Assembly (NCBI GenBank): GCA_014529385.2
Contig: CM043944.1
Span: 167,409,740 to 167,473,739 of the forward strand
Source: Adiantum capillus-veneris
Lineage: Eukaryota; Streptophyta; Polypodiopsida; Polypodiales; Pteridaceae
Reading direction: 5' to 3'
DNA length: 64,000 nucleotides
Of the stretch, positions 11,493-23,827 are shown in pieces. The position numbers were made by a program, and so were the translations under genes. The notes beneath the pieces were generated by a model, which had not been told where the DNA came from, made no database searches, and saw only the letters and a list, made by a program, of their open reading frames with translations. Position 1 is the stretch's first letter; each line of letters opens with the position of its first letter.

Positions 11493-12231
11493 AGAGTATA
11501 CCCCCTCTCATGCTTGGTCCACACCTCTCTCTCTCTCTCTCTCATATTATTTAATTATTTCATTTGGACATGTGTCCTCTTTTTTCTCTTTGAGAGAAAG
11601 AACTTAATTATTTATTTTTATGCATCTAAATTCTCATTGGACCCCTTTAAATCCTATCCAATAGGATTCAAGCACATCATGAGGGCCACATCTGGAGGAT
11701 CATTTGAACATGTGTCTTTTATGCTTCTTAAGTCATTTGGTTTGAATTGAGTACTTCAAGCACTTAGTCAATCAAGCATGGAAATTGTTGATGCCTCTTG
11801 AGAGTTTATCTTTGATTTGAACACTTCAATAACCTTAGTCATTGTAAGCATAAAAATCACCTCAAGATTTGGCCAAGGTTCCCACAAACATTTGAAGCAC
11901 TTTAGTTAGCAAGCCGACAAGCACCTCATGCTTGGGTAGGGTTCCCACCTCAAGGTTAGCCCTAGCTTGCATAAGGTCAAAGGACTTTTTAATACTAAAT
12001 TTTGGAGGTCTTTAATGAAGCTAACCCTAAGGTCTTTAAGCTCCATTAGGTAGCATTGCTCTTTAACCGACCATCTCTCATTTGGACCCCTTTAACCTTG
12101 GCCCCGTGTTGAGATAGATCCGTAAGCACATGTATATATTCTAAACCTTGTTCCCATTTATTCTCCCACATTAAATGATTAGTTTAATATGACAAAATAT
12201 TTGGGTTGGTTAGATATTAGATTTTATGACA
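10774..12231 (-). repeat. G1 3' LTR of copy B
   Basis: 1458 bp, starting TGTAATGGAAATGG and ending ...TTTTATGACA on the plus strand. It is followed by TTACCTCTCTCTTG, which is the purine-rich priming tract on the minus strand. Confidence 0.88.
11454..11490. repeat. (GT)n microsatellite
   Basis: About 18 GT units within the copy B LTR; a short CT tract follows at about 11,527-11,542. Confidence 0.97.
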
Positions 12232-12587
12232 TTACCTCTCTCTTGAAATCATAGTCGTCCTTGACTACGAGGTAGAAGAGATAAAGTCTAAGTCATTATT
12301 CTATGTTTCTTAGCGGCGGGTAGAGGATCCCTTTTCACCCTGCGACATCATTCTTGAATGGATGACTAGTCCATTTGGTGCTTGGTAGATGTAGCTGCTG
12401 CAAGCATGTCTACTCTTTTGTCCATATCATACTCCCAAAGTAGAGTGACAAATTCTACTTGGTGTTTGAGTGACGTCGTCGTTCACAAACATGATTCTAA
12501 GCATGCATACTATTTAAATTTGTGCACAAAAGAGGATTAGTCTTATAAGAAAAAAATATTGTTCATTTAGAAAGCATTTACATTTGC

Positions 12588-14260
12588 TTACTCTAGTGTA
12601 CCATTGTAATCATTGACAAGGTTCATACTATCCTTAAGCTATATTCCTTGCATCCATCTAGAATCTTCAAATGGATAATTTTTGAACTTAATAAGATATC
12701 ATCGGATAATCTTACCATGCTGTATTACCTTGTCTTCATGCCGAAGGATAGGTTCAGGTAGTAGCACCTCTTCTTGGTCTTCCATTTCTGGAGGGTCTTC
12801 AATAATTGGTTCTCTTGGTGGCTCTCCTTTGTAAGCATTGTGTATGAGCCAATGGTTGGGCAACTTGATTTGATAAGCCATGTCATTGATTGGCTTCAAG
12901 ATTTGAAAAGGACCATAGTATTTTTTTGCTAATTTAGCATAATACTTTTGATGGCCCGTAGGACTTTTGCCCGTCGTTTTCCTCAATTAAGCCTTCGAAA
13001 ACTTAAGTAAGACCCAATCATTCTCTTTGAACCTTAAGGCCCTTCTGTGCTTATCAGCAACAACTTTTTGCCTTTGTTGAGAGATAAATATAGCCTCCTT
13101 AACCTTTTGAAAGATTCTTGTAGGTCACGGATATACTCATCAGTAGAGAGATGATCTTCCCATGTACTTTAAGTAGAAATGGACATTTAGGTCTTCCCTC
13201 TATGATCTCAAAAGGTGCTTTTCCTTTAGTAGTATGGACAATATTATTTTATGCATGCTCTACAAGGGGTAAGTACTTCTCCCATTGTGATCGTTGATCT
13301 ACTTCTGTAACATAAGTCTTTAGTAGATCGAGTATCATAAGATTGGCTATATTATCACTTTGGCCATCCTTTTGTGGGTGATAGGCCAAAGAGAAATTCA
13401 ATCTTGTACCTAGATTTTCAAAGAGACCTTTCCAAAAATTAGTGGTCACTCTAAGATCTCTATCTGACACAATGGATGTTGGTAATCCATGGTGTTTGAA
13501 AATCTGAGATATGAAGATGGTTGCCATTTGGTGTGCCTTAATAGTCATTAGGCAAAATTTGAACTCACAAAGGGCCCCTTTAAGGAATTTGACTTTACCT
13601 CTCTCTACCAAAACGGACGCATGGATAAATTTTTGCAAACAAACTCCAAAGTTGGCGGAGGTTTGACAGTTAGAATGTCCTCTTCAAGCTCTATCTACTG
13701 ATATATAGCATGCCATGAGATTCCTCATATTTTAGAAGATTCTTTTTTTGATTCACTTAGATTCCGACAGAGTTGTCACATCATAGGTGAATCAAAAAAA
13801 GAATCTTCTAAAATATGAGGAATCTCATAGCATGCTATATATCAGTAGATAGAGCTTGAAGAGGACATTCTAACTATCAAACCTCCGCCAAATTTGGAGT
13901 TTGTTTGCAAAAATTTATCCATGCACCCGTTTTGGTAGAGAGAGGTAAAGTCAAACTCCTTAATGGGCCCCTTTGTGAGTCCAAATTTTGCCTAATGCTT
14001 TTTGACAGGAATAAAGTGTGCTTGCTTGCTAAACCTGACAACTATTGTCCATAGTCCCTTATTCCCATGGATAGACTTGGGTAATTAAAAGATAAAATCC
14101 ATGAATATACTCTCCCATGGTGAATTAGGGTTTGGCAATGGCTGGAGTAATACAGGTTTCTTCCCTCTATCATACTTAGTCTTTTGGCATACCACACATT
14201 TTGAAACATACTCTTCTATGTCCAATTTCATGGTAGGCCAATAGAAGTATGTCTCTACTG
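12588..14260 (-). pseudogene. G1 integrase (copy B), split by fold-back element
   Basis: Core and tail lie on both sides of the insertion at 13,546-13,997. Motifs: 'SPWESIFMDFIF' (near 14,085-14,130), 'VSDRDLRVTTNFWKGL' and 'YHPQKDGQSDNIANL', where the expected DGQSEIANL has gained a residue and the catalytic Glu is not in place. The tail keeps 'KKYYGPFQILKPIND'. The chromodomain-like end lies near 12,588-12,760. Confidence 0.83.
13546..13997. mobile_element. fold-back (MITE-like) element, copy 1
   Basis: Two arms of about 210 bp (13,546-13,756 and 13,788-13,997) are almost perfect reverse complements, with a loop of about 30 bases containing GACAGAGTTGTCACATCA. Ends are CATTAGGCAAAATTTG and its complement. 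The integrase sequence on either side (aatagt / ctttttgacagg) rejoins as in copy C, so the insertion edges are clear. No target duplication is visible. A related element lies at 61,757-62,182. It encodes nothing. Confidence 0.88.
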
Positions 14261-15047
14261 CTCGAAGAGTAGGTTGAATGCCTCTATGCCCCGCATAGGG
14301 AGGAGCATGGGATTCATACATGACTTTCTCACGAAGGGAGTGGGTAACACATAGCCTATTGCCATGAAGAAGATAACCATCCTGCAAGGTGAATGGTTCC
14401 TCATTCTTGCCCAAATGAAGGGTTGACATTACATCTTTAAAGTCAGGATCAGTAGCATACTCATTTATCATAGAAGATAGATCATTGTGAGTTGCTATAA
14501 ACACCGCATTGACTTTTGGTTGTCATGATAGTGCATCGTCCACTTGATTGTGCTTACCAGCAATGTGAGCAATATGAAAATTAAATTGCAAAAGAAAATT
14601 TTTCCACCTCATTTGTTTGTCAAAAAGCTTTGTTTGCATCATGAAGTACTTGAGACTTTGATGGTCTGTTTGTAAAATGAATAGAGTCCCCAATAAATAG
14701 TGCTTCCATGTGTCTAGGGCATGTAGAATAGCTAAAAGTTCTTTCTCATAAATGTCCAAGACCCATTCATCCGTATTTAGCCTTCGGCTCTCATATGCTA
14801 TGGCATGCCCTTCTTGAAGCAAGACTACTCCAAGGCAATCACCACAAGCATCACATTGGACCTCAAATGGCTTTGAGAGATCCAGAATCATGAGGACTGG
14901 CAGAGAGGTAAGATTCTCTTTGATCTTGTCAAAATAATTTTTCTCCTTAGCAGTCCATGAATACTTAATGTTCTTATTTTTTAAGTCATGTAATGGTCTT
15001 GCTATTTGAGAAAATTTTGATATGAAGCATCTATAGTATGCACACAT
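14261..15047 (-). pseudogene. G1 RNase H and integrase zinc region (copy B)
   Basis: Shows 'VQCDACGDCLGVVLLQEG', 'YEKELLAILHALDTWKHYL', 'LQTDHQSLKYF' and 'AGKHNQVDDALS', then a stop. The zinc-binding integrase start ('YVSKCVVCQKTKYDRGKK') continues in another frame (14,085-14,504). Confidence 0.85.
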
Positions 15048-15084
15048 ACCAATAAAGCTTCTTAGCTCATGTAGATTCCTTAGA

Positions 15085-15680
15085 TTAGGCCATGCTTTTA
15101 TTACCTCTTAACTTCGATGGATCCATACTGATACCATCTTGAGAGATAATATGACCTAAGTATTGAATCTCTTGAAGGAAAAAATCGCTTTTCTTTTGGT
15201 TGAGAAAAAGCTCGTTATCCCTTAATGCTTGAAAATCCACTTGGAGATGATGCTTGTGTTCCTCCAAGGACTTGGAGTAGATGATGGTATCATCAAAGAA
15301 CACTTCGGTGAATTTGCGATAGGGTCTAAAAATTTTCTCCATTAATCAATTGAACGTGGCTGGTACATTAGTCAAGCCAAAAGGCATGACTAGATATTCA
15401 TAAAGGCCAAACGTTGTATGAAACTCGGTCTTTAGGATATCTTCATTCAGTATCCTTGTTTGATGGTAGCCACTTTTAAGATCAATCCTACTGAAGTAGG
15501 TAGCGCCTTGTAGGTTATCAAATAGATCTTCTACCCAAGGTATACAAAATCTATTTTTGATAGTGATATGGTTTAGTGCGCGATAGTCCACACACATGCT
15601 ATATGTACCATCTTTCATGGTACATACTGCATGCGGTATGTACCATATTGCACTAACAAGTCTAGAGAACAAAGTCTAGA
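15085..15680 (-). pseudogene. G1 reverse transcriptase (copy B)
   Basis: Contains 'VDYRALNHITIKNRFCIPWV', '[19 protein letters not shown]' and the active site FFDDTIIYS, so both catalytic Asp are kept. A stop near 15,343 splits it, and a duplicated patch at about 15,620-15,690 breaks the N-terminal side. Confidence 0.84.
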
Positions 15681-16310
15681 GAACAAAAAGGAGAGGAGCT
15701 AGGCCTCACCATCCCTTCGTCCGCCAATTCTTGTACTTGTCTCATAATATCCTCTTGTTGAGATTGGGAAACTTGATAAGGAGGCTTGTTAGGGGGTGAG
15801 CTTCCTGATAGGAGCTCAATTCCATGGTCATCATCCCCTCGTTTTGGAGGTAATTCCATAGGGATATCATCGATGAACACATCTTGGAATCCTTTTAGAA
15901 AGTTAAACAAGTCTAAATCTTCTTGATTCCTACCATTTACATTTGATGAAACATTAGGACCTTTAAGGGACTCTTTGACAAAAATCATGTACACAGAAAC
16001 TGAGCTCTTCATTGATTTATCAAGAGCAAGAGGATTTACAAGTGGTATAGTACGACCAGACTCATTAGCGTCTATATACATATTCATTCCCCTATAGGTG
16101 AAGTAGATTCTTCTTTTAGAAAATTTCATGTTGGTAGCCATGCGGTTGAACCATGGTGCCCCTAGGATAGCACCCTCATGCTGGAGAGGAGAGATAAAGA
16201 GGTCTTATTTGTCGACATAGCTTTGGACATGAAGTCTCAACTTCCCAATCAAAGGAGTAATATGAAGTTGTGAGTAGAGATAGGGTCAAACAAGATGAAG
16301 GCATCATGTA
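15681..16310 (-). pseudogene. G1 protease (copy B)
   Basis: The C-terminal part reads 'NMKFSKRRIYFTYRGMNMYI' and continues to 'DDIPMELPPKRGDDDHGIEL' before RT. The active-site loop near 16,285 reads FDPISTHNF (Asp kept, Gly changed to Ile). A deletion near 16,260 removes residues after it. Confidence 0.75.
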
Positions 16311-17123
16311 CCCTAACCTTTGTCCAAGCAGAGGAGAGAGGCAATGAGCATCCTCTTTTGGATCTTCGATAGTGGAATCTCTAGGAGTCTCATTGCGAGC
16401 ATTTATTTTGGGGAAAAAACGATAACCATGTTCTTGCTCCCCACACTTAAAACATTTGTGCTCCTTGAAAAAAGTTTCAAGATCTTCAAGAGAGAGTTTA
16501 TTTTTACCTTTGTAAACTCCTTTCTCCTTGGACCGATTGTTGTTGTTGTTGTTGGAATGGCCTTGGGAAGAATTTTTGGCATTGGTTTTTCCCTTTGCAT
16601 CACTAAGTGTTTTCTTTATTGTCCATGGGCTTTACATTCCATCTAGCCCCTTGTTGGGAATTGATATGCGAAGAAATCATGGTGTGGTGGATTATTTTGG
16701 CAATAGAACCAAGACATTGAGAGTTGACATACTCGGCCATCTCTTCACGTAATCCCACAGAGAATTGTTGCTTTTGCTCGGTAAAGTCTATCTTTGAAAG
16801 ACAGTAGCCTTGAGATGTAAATCCCAAAACTTGTCCATATATTTGTGGATAGACTCATGAGAGAGAAGCTTCAAACTACGCCATTCGGTCAACACTTTGT
16901 CCTTTGCATCGCTTGCAAGGAATTGATTCATGATGGAAACTCATAGACTTTTCCATGTATTTGGGGCTTCGTCGTTGCCACGAAGGCTAGCCCACCATTG
17001 ACGAGCCGATTTTTGGAAGTGCATAGCTACATGGTGTAGCTTGGAGGAATCCGTGAAGCCCTCGTATCCAAAGGCCGCATCAAATTGCTGGATGAAGGCC
17101 AATACTTTGTTAGTGGCACCAAA
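16311..17123 (-). pseudogene. G1 gag, 3' part (copy B)
   Basis: Knuckle near 16,420-16,460 reads CFKCGEQEHGYRFFP, so the last Cys of CCHC is Phe, as in copy C (NVFPQ). The upstream helical gag domain (near 16,800-16,980) matches copy C. The N-terminal Ser/Arg-rich region is absent because copy C begins at 17,124. Confidence 0.78.
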
Positions 17124-18727
17124 TGTAACATTTAATGGCCTAAAAACGTGTGTGTAGCGGAATTTAGCATGAACTTAGTGGGCATTTCATTAGAATAGAT
17201 TCCTAATGAGAATTACAAGAGTGCCTGGGTGGAGAGAGCAACAAAAAGCATAACACCTAGTTAGATAGCATGAACAATACTTTTAAAAAGAGAGAGAAAT
17301 TAAGCTATTGACAACAGTTGAGGACCGGATTTGCATGGAGCCGGTCCCCCCTCCAAAAGGCTTTGTATTATGGTTTCTCCCATCAAGAGAGACATTGTAC
17401 AATACAATTCTTTGTGTTCCTTCAAGACTAGCTAGTGCAATGAAGATGAAAGCTTCATGCACTAAGCAAAACACTTAGCAAACACAAGATCAATTATCCC
17501 CGGTCTCAGACCCAAGACCTCACACACCTTCGAAGATGGTGAGAGCTAGCAGGGTATGAGAGTAGATTGAGAGGAAGAAGAAGTATCTTACGAGAAAGAT
17601 GTACATCTCCTCACATAATCACTCATATTAGCATAGCTTAGCTTAGTAATTAGCTTGGTAGAGGAGATGAGCATGCATTGGAGCTTGGCTCTTGGTTGGA
17701 TTTGCATCCACATGCCAAGAGTGTGTCGATGTAGGCTTTTCTATCTCACAAGCTTGGAGTAGGCGATGAGCTCTCCATTAAAGCTTGGGAAGAGATAGTC
17801 TTTTTCTTGCTTCTCACATAGACTGTGTGAGAGTGTGTGTGTGATAATGCCTTACAAAAATCAGCCCCCTCTCTCTCTTGGGCGAGCCCTCTTGCTAATT
17901 GCTCTTGCTATCCTCACATTGGACCTCCCCAGGGCTACCCCAGGGCTAGCCAATGACATTTAAGCAGCATAAGTGATAGCCTTCTGACATGTGTCTCCCT
18001 TTCCCCTTTTGTGAGAGCTTTAGGTAATTTAATAATTCAACTAAACTCTCATTGGACCCCTTTGCCTCCTGTCCAATAGGAATCAGGCAAGCCATTGGGC
18101 TACTGAATGCTCATTGGACCCCTTGGGAGACTGTCCAATAGTCTTCTAGAGGACTTAATTCTCATTGGCTCTTTTATTAAGTGTTTTTTAAATTATTTAA
18201 ACTAGATTTACTCTAGCCTAATTCTCATTGGTCCACTTCCAAGGCTATCCAATAGGAATTGGGTACACCTTGTGGGCATCTGGGCTAGGGACCTGACATG
18301 TGTCCCTCATTCCCTTTGTGTAAAGGGAGCTTGTGTTTGTGTGTGTGTGGCTTTCTCTCTCATCCCCTACATGCAAGGCTCGCCCCCTCCTAAGTAGGGA
18401 TTGCAAAGACTTTTTTGTACACACACAAAGCATCCAATTCCCCTATGGTTGACCTTTGGACACAACCTTTGAATTTTGGAACCTTAGCATTTTGAAAGTC
18501 TTAATGGTCTGAATCTTAGGGTTGTTTTAGCCCATTGTTTCACATGGATATTTTGCAGATGGCCCCCACTTTGGATCCCTATTTTCCCTCCTTTGGATGC
18601 CAACTGCGGCCGGTCTGCTAGCTTAACCAATATTCTAGCTTTTTCTCCCCTGGCACTTCCCCATATTAAATGATCAGTTTAACATGAGAAAATCATTTAG
18701 GAGAATTAGAAATTGATTATTATGACA
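17124..18727 (-). repeat. G1 3' LTR of copy C
   Basis: 1604 bp, TGTAACATTTAATGG ... GATTATTATGACA on the plus strand, then TTACCACTCTCTTGA (priming tract on the minus strand). It is the same subtype as the solo LTR at 4,599-6,218 and the LTR at 57,561. Confidence 0.92.
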
Positions 18728-19080
18728 TTACCACTCTCTTGAAATCATAGTCGTCCTCGACTATGGTGTAGAGAAGATAAAGCATATTCATGAGTCCTTT
18801 TCTTAGCGGGTAGAGGATCCCTATGTTACCCTACAACATCATTCCACAATGGATGACTAGTCCATTTGGTGCTTGAGAGCCTGAGGCTACCGCAAGCATG
18901 CCTGCACATTAGTCCTATCAATCTTCCATAGTAGAGTGACAAGCTCTACTTGGTGTTTGGGAGACGTCGTCTCCGCAAACTTGATCTAAGCATGCATACT
19001 ACTTCATTTTTGTGCACAATAAAGAAAAAGAGTCTTATAAGACAAAATTTTTGTTCATTTTTAACATTTTGTACATTTGC
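18728..19080 (-). other. G1 3' untranslated region (copy C)
   Basis: Between integrase stop and LTR. The purine-rich priming tract lies at 18,728-18,741. The text 'gtcgtcctcgactatg' and 'ggatgactagtccatttggt' is shared with copies A, B, D, E and F. No gene seen. Confidence 0.7.
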
Positions 19081-20330
19081 TTACTCTTGGGAAGCATTGT
19101 AAGCATTGACAAGGTTTAGATTATCCTTTAAATGTATGCCTTGCATCCATCTAGAATCTTCAAAAGGATAATTCTTAAACTTAATAAGATATCGTCGGAT
19201 AGTCTTACCGCCTCTTAATACCTTGTCTTCATGTCGGAGAATGGACTCGGGCTGCAGCACCTCCTCTTGGTCCTCGATCTCCGGTGGGTCTTCAATAGTT
19301 GGTTGTTGAGGTGGCTCTCCTTTGTAAGGCTTTAATAGGCTCACATGGAAAGCATTGTGTATGAGCCAATGATTCGGCAACTTGAGTTGATAGGCCATCT
19401 CATTGATTGGTCTAAGAATCTGGAAGGGGCCATAGTACCTTTTTGCTATTTTAGCATAGTACTTTTGGTGTCCCGTAAGATTCTTTCCCGTTGTGTGCCT
19501 TAATCGAGCCTTGGGAAACTTTAATAAGACCCAATCATTTTCTTTAAAGGCTTGGGCTCTTCTGTGCTTGTCAGCACGCAGCCTTTTGCCTTTGCTGTGA
19601 GATAGAGATAGCATCCTTAATCTTTTGAAAAGATTCTTGTAGGTCTCGGCTATACTCATTTGCAGCGAAGATCTTCCCATGTACCTTAAGTAGCAAGGGA
19701 CTTTTTGATCTCCCCTCAATTACCTCGAAAGGTGCTTTTCCCATGGAAGTATGTACAGTGTTATTGTAAGCATACTCCACTAAGGGTAAGTACTTCTCCC
19801 ATTGGGATCTTTGATCTACTTCCGTTACGTAGGCTTTTAGTAAATCGAGAATGGTTAGGTTAGCTATTTCACTTTGGCCATCCGTTTGTGGATGATAGGT
19901 CGAAGAGAAGTTTAGCCTTGTCCCTAAATTCTCAAAGAGACCCTTCCAGAAATTACTGGTCATTCTAGGATCTCTATCCGACACTATGGACATTGGCAAG
20001 CCATGGTAGTTGAAAATTTGTGAAATGAAGAGGGTTGCCATTTGATGGGCTTTGATAGTCTTTTTGACAGGTATAAAATGAGCTTGTTTACTGAACCTGT
20101 CTACTATCGTCCATATTCTCGTATTCCCATGGATAGACTCAAGCAATCCAAAGATAAAATCCATGGATATGCTCTCCCATGGTGAATTAGGGATTTGCAA
20201 GGGTTGAAGCAATCCAAGTTCTTTCCCTCTATCAAATCTTGTCTTTTGGCATACCACATATTTAGAAACATACTCTTTGTATGTTCACTTTCATGGTAGG
20301 CCAATAGAAATATGTTTCAATTCCCTTTAA
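19081..20330 (-). pseudogene. G1 integrase with chromodomain-like tail (copy C)
   Basis: All three catalytic acids are present: ISMDFIFGLLES, IVSDRDPRMTSNFW and DGQSEIANLTIL. The C-terminal region has 'NHWLIHNAFHVSLLKPYKGE', and the chromodomain-like tail runs from 'EEVLQPESILRHEDK' through 'YLIKFKNYPFEDSRWMQG' to 'NLVNAYNASQE'. One frameshift near 19,580 separates core and tail, and the zinc region upstream is in another frame. Of the copies here its catalytic centre is the least damaged. Confidence 0.88.
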
Positions 20331-20383
20331 GGTTGACTGAATCCGTCTATGCCCGGCATAAGGTGGAGCATGAGATTCATACA

Positions 20384-21088
20384 TTACTTTCTCACGTAGT
20401 GAGTTAGTAACACATAGTCTATTTCGTAGAGAAGATAACCATCTTGTAAAGTAAATGGTTCTTCTTTTTTCCCTAATGCAAGGACTGAAATCACATCTCT
20501 AAAATCGGAATCAATAGCATCCTCATCTATCATTGAAGATAGATCATTGTGAGTTGCTATGGAAACCGCATTCACTCTCGGCCGTCTTGAGAGTGCATCA
20601 GCTACTTGATTATGCTTGCCAGCAATGTGAGCAATATGAAAATGAAATTGCGAAAGGAAATTTTCCCACCTCATTTGTTTTTCGGAGAGCTTGGTCTGCG
20701 TCATGAAGTACTTAAGACTTTGGTAAGGAGTCCCCAATAGATAGTGCTTCCATGAGTCTAAGGCATGTAGAACTGCAAGGAGTTCCTTTTCATATATGCC
20801 TAGAGCTTGCTCAACAGGGTCGAGCCTTCGACTCTCATAGCCTATGGCGTGCCCTTCTTTGAGCAAAACAGCTCCAAGGCAATCACCACAAGCATCACAT
20901 TGGGCCTCAAATGGTTTTGAGAGATCCGGTAGTGTAAGTACAAGTTGAGAGATAAGCTTTTCTTTAAGCTTTTCGAAAGCATTGTTCTCCTTAGTAGACC
21001 ATGTGTACCTAACGCTTTTCTTTGTTAGGTCGTGTAATGGTCCCGCAATTTGTGAGAACTTTTCTATGAAGAGTCTATAATGATGCAC
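20384..21088 (-). pseudogene. G1 RNase H (copy C)
   Basis: 234 codons open on the minus strand: 'CDACGDCLGAVLLKEGHAIG', 'YEKELLAVLHALDSWKHYLL', then GTPYQSLKYF, where the 'LQTDH' segment seen in A and B is deleted (about 8 residues), removing a conserved Asp. It continues with 'HIAGKHNQVADALSR'. The join to RT upstream is frameshifted near 21,100-21,130. Confidence 0.87.
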
Positions 21089-21129
21089 ACATACCTATAA
21101 AGCTTCTTAGTTCATGAAGATTCCTTGGT

Positions 21130-22470
21130 TTAGGCCATCCTTTTATTACCTCTAACTTTGATGGATCCATTTGGATGCCATCTTGAGAGAACGTGACCTA
21201 AATACTGAATCTCTTGCAAGAAAAATTCACTTTTCTTACGATTAACATGAAGTTTATTCTCTCTTAAAACTTGAAATATTACTTGGAGGTGTTGCTTGTG
21301 TTCGTCTAATGAATTAGAGTAGATGATAATATCATCAAAGAACACTCCAGTGAAGGTTCGATGAGGCCTGGACAGCTTCTCCATCAAGCGGTTGAATGTG
21401 GCTGGTGCATTGGTCAAGACAAAAGGCATGACAATGTATTCGTAAAGACGAAATGTGGTGCAAAATGTGGTCTTTACAATGTCTTGATCAACTATCCTTA
21501 TTTGATGATAGCCACTTTTTAGGTCAATCCTACTGAAGTAGGTCGATCCTTGTAGCTTATCAAATAGGTCTTCTACCCGTGGAACGGGAAACCTATTCTT
21601 GATAGTGATCCTATTTAGTGCTCTATAGTCGACACACATACGATATGTGTTGTCTTTCTTTTGCACTAATAGCACAGGTGAGCAAAATGGAGATGAGCTA
21701 GGCCTAACCATACCCTTCTCAACTAACTCATGCACTTGTCGCATAATCTCCTCTTGTTGAGCTTGAGAAACTCTATAAGGAGGTTTGTTAGGTGGTGAAC
21801 TTCTTGGAAGAAGTTCAATTGCATGGTCATCATTACCTCGTTTAGGAGGTAGCTCACAAGGGATGTCATCAATAAAAACATCTTGAAACCCCTTGAGAAA
21901 ATTGGATAACTCTAATTCCTTTTGGTTGCTTTTATTTTCTTTTGCTAAAGCATTAGGTTCATTTTGAGAATCTTTAACAAAAATCATGTACACGGAAATA
22001 GAGCTCTTTATTGACTTGTTGAAAGCTGGTGTATATACAATGGGGATAGTGTTACCCATTTCCTTAGCATCTATATACATGTCTTTTTCCCTAAACTTAA
22101 AGGAGATTCTCCTTTCAGGGAATTTAACTTTGGCAGCTAGGCGATCAAACCATGGTGCCCCTAGGATTACATCCTCATGCTTGAGAGGACAGATAAAGAA
22201 GTCCTCTTTTTCCACATAGCTTTGGACATGAAGCCTCAAATTATCGATTAAGGGAGTGACTGAAGCTTCTTGCCCCTTGAAAGCACTATCTGTGGGTAGG
22301 ACATCTCCCATCTCATAGGCTTGTATGCCTAGCTTGGTGGCCAACTCTATAGATATAAAAATGTGAGTAGAACCAGGGTCAAAGAGAATAAAGGCATCAT
22401 GTTCTCTTACCTTTCCCCAAGCATGGCATAGAGGAGATCCTTTGTGGTGAGTTTGGTGGGTCTCCTCCTC
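21130..22470 (-). pseudogene. G1 protease and reverse transcriptase (copy C)
   Basis: Part of a 582-codon open frame (21,130-22,878). Protease: HDAFILFDPGSTHIFIS with catalytic Asp kept, then 'DVILGAPWFDRLAAK'. RT: 'VDYRALNRITIKNRFPVPRV', 'STYFSRIDLKSGYHQIRI', '[20 protein letters not shown]' (usual MPFGLTNAP has Gly to Val) and active site FFDDIIIYS. It ends by frameshift after 'EIQYLGHVL'. Confidence 0.9.
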
Positions 22471-23827
22471 TTGGATTTCAACCAAGGAAGCTCTAGGAGG
22501 ATCTTGGCGGTTGTTCTTTTGGGGAAAAACGTTGTACGCATGCCCTTGTTCGCCGCACTTGAAACACTGCTTATCCTTGCGATAACGCTCAAGCTCTTTA
22601 GGAGAGAGTTTGTTTTTACCTTTGTAAACTCCCTTCTCTTTAGCTTTGTTGGAGTTGCCCTTAGGAGACTTTTGGACATTGTCCTTCCCCTTAGGCTCGT
22701 TGGAACCCTTGTTTTCCGTGGGCTTATTATTTCTTTTAGCCCCCGTTTGGAAATTGATTCGAGAGGCCACCATAGTATGGTGTATTACCACCGATATGGT
22801 ACGTGGCCTTTGGGAGTTGACATACTCCGCCATTTCTTCGGTTAAAGCCCGCACAAAATTTTTGCTTTTGCTCTCCAAAATCCAACTTTTTGAAGACAGT
22901 GGCTTTGAGTTGTAGGTCCCAAAACGTTTCTACATATTTGTGGATGGTTTCATAGGGAGAGAGCTTTAAGCTTTGCCATTCGGTGAGTACTTTGTCTTTG
23001 GCATCAGTGGCCAAAAAATGCTTCATAATGGAAGCTCTTAAAGCTTTCCATGTTCGTGGAGCTTCACCGTTGGCTCGTAGGCTAGACCACGATTTCTTGG
23101 GAGACTTTTGAAAGTGCATAGCTACATGGCCTCTTCTTTTTTATGGTTCAAAGGTTGCACCATCACTTTCTTCAGAAGGTGAAGAATTTGAAGAAGGTGG
23201 AGAAGAGGGTGACCTCTTTCTCGCCTTTTTCTTGTCTTGATCTTTGTCGTCTTCTCCATCACTTTCATAAGAGGAAGAGGATGAAGAAGATGGAGAAGAG
23301 GGTGTCCTCTTTCTCACCTTTTTCTTCTCTTGGTTTTTATCATCCCTCTTTGAATTATGGTGTGGAGAAGAGTACGATGGTCTTCTCCGCTTTGGTGGTG
23401 ATGGAGAGCGTTTAGCCCGCCCTCTTCGTGGAGCCATCTCCGCCGAGGTGGCGGGAGACTCACTTCTTTCTCGTTCCTTCGGTGGAGGCTCTTGAGTTCT
23501 CCTTTGGGAAGGAGATGCATCATCAAGAAGTAAATTCTTCAGCCCTTCATATGGATTCTCTTCTTCTTCCCAAATCGGAGAGAGAACTCTTTTGGGAGTC
23601 TCACAAGGAGGCTTCCTAGGTGTTCTCTCATCATGGTGATGAGCTTGGAGAATCCCATGAGCACGGAGCTGCCGTTGCACTTCACTTTGGAGAGATGGAT
23701 TGCCCATGGCTTGTTGAAGCCTAGAAACAAGATAGTTAACAAGCATTGGAGCATCATTAGTAGCTTGCTCATTAGCAAAATCAAAGTTATCAACATTAAT
23801 TTCACTCTCTTTACTATTGTCATCCAT
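22471..23827 (-). pseudogene. G1 gag with Ser/Arg-rich N-terminal domain (copy C)
   Basis: Starts MDDNSKESEINVDNF at 23,827. Residues 1-60 include 'LVNYLVSRLQQAMGNP'. Residues 75-228 are Arg, Ser, Pro, Lys and Glu rich, with a unit of the form KKxRKRxPSSPxSS...ESDG present twice. After a break near 23,130 come the helical gag domain ('TWKALRASIMKHFLATDAKD', 'YETIHKYVETFWDLQLKAT') and a knuckle CFKCGEQGHAYNVFP whose last Cys is Phe. Frameshifts lie near 23,130 and 22,870. Confidence 0.86.

Larger units (their letters stand above)
10774..17123 (-). mobile_element. G1 chromovirus copy B, 5' part lost
   Basis: Complete 3' LTR (10,774-12,231), then integrase, RNase H, RT, protease and gag on the minus strand. 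It ends at 17,123, in gag, where the 3' LTR of copy C begins. Integrase is split by a fold-back element at 13,546-13,997. No 5' LTR for B is in the window. Confidence 0.88.
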
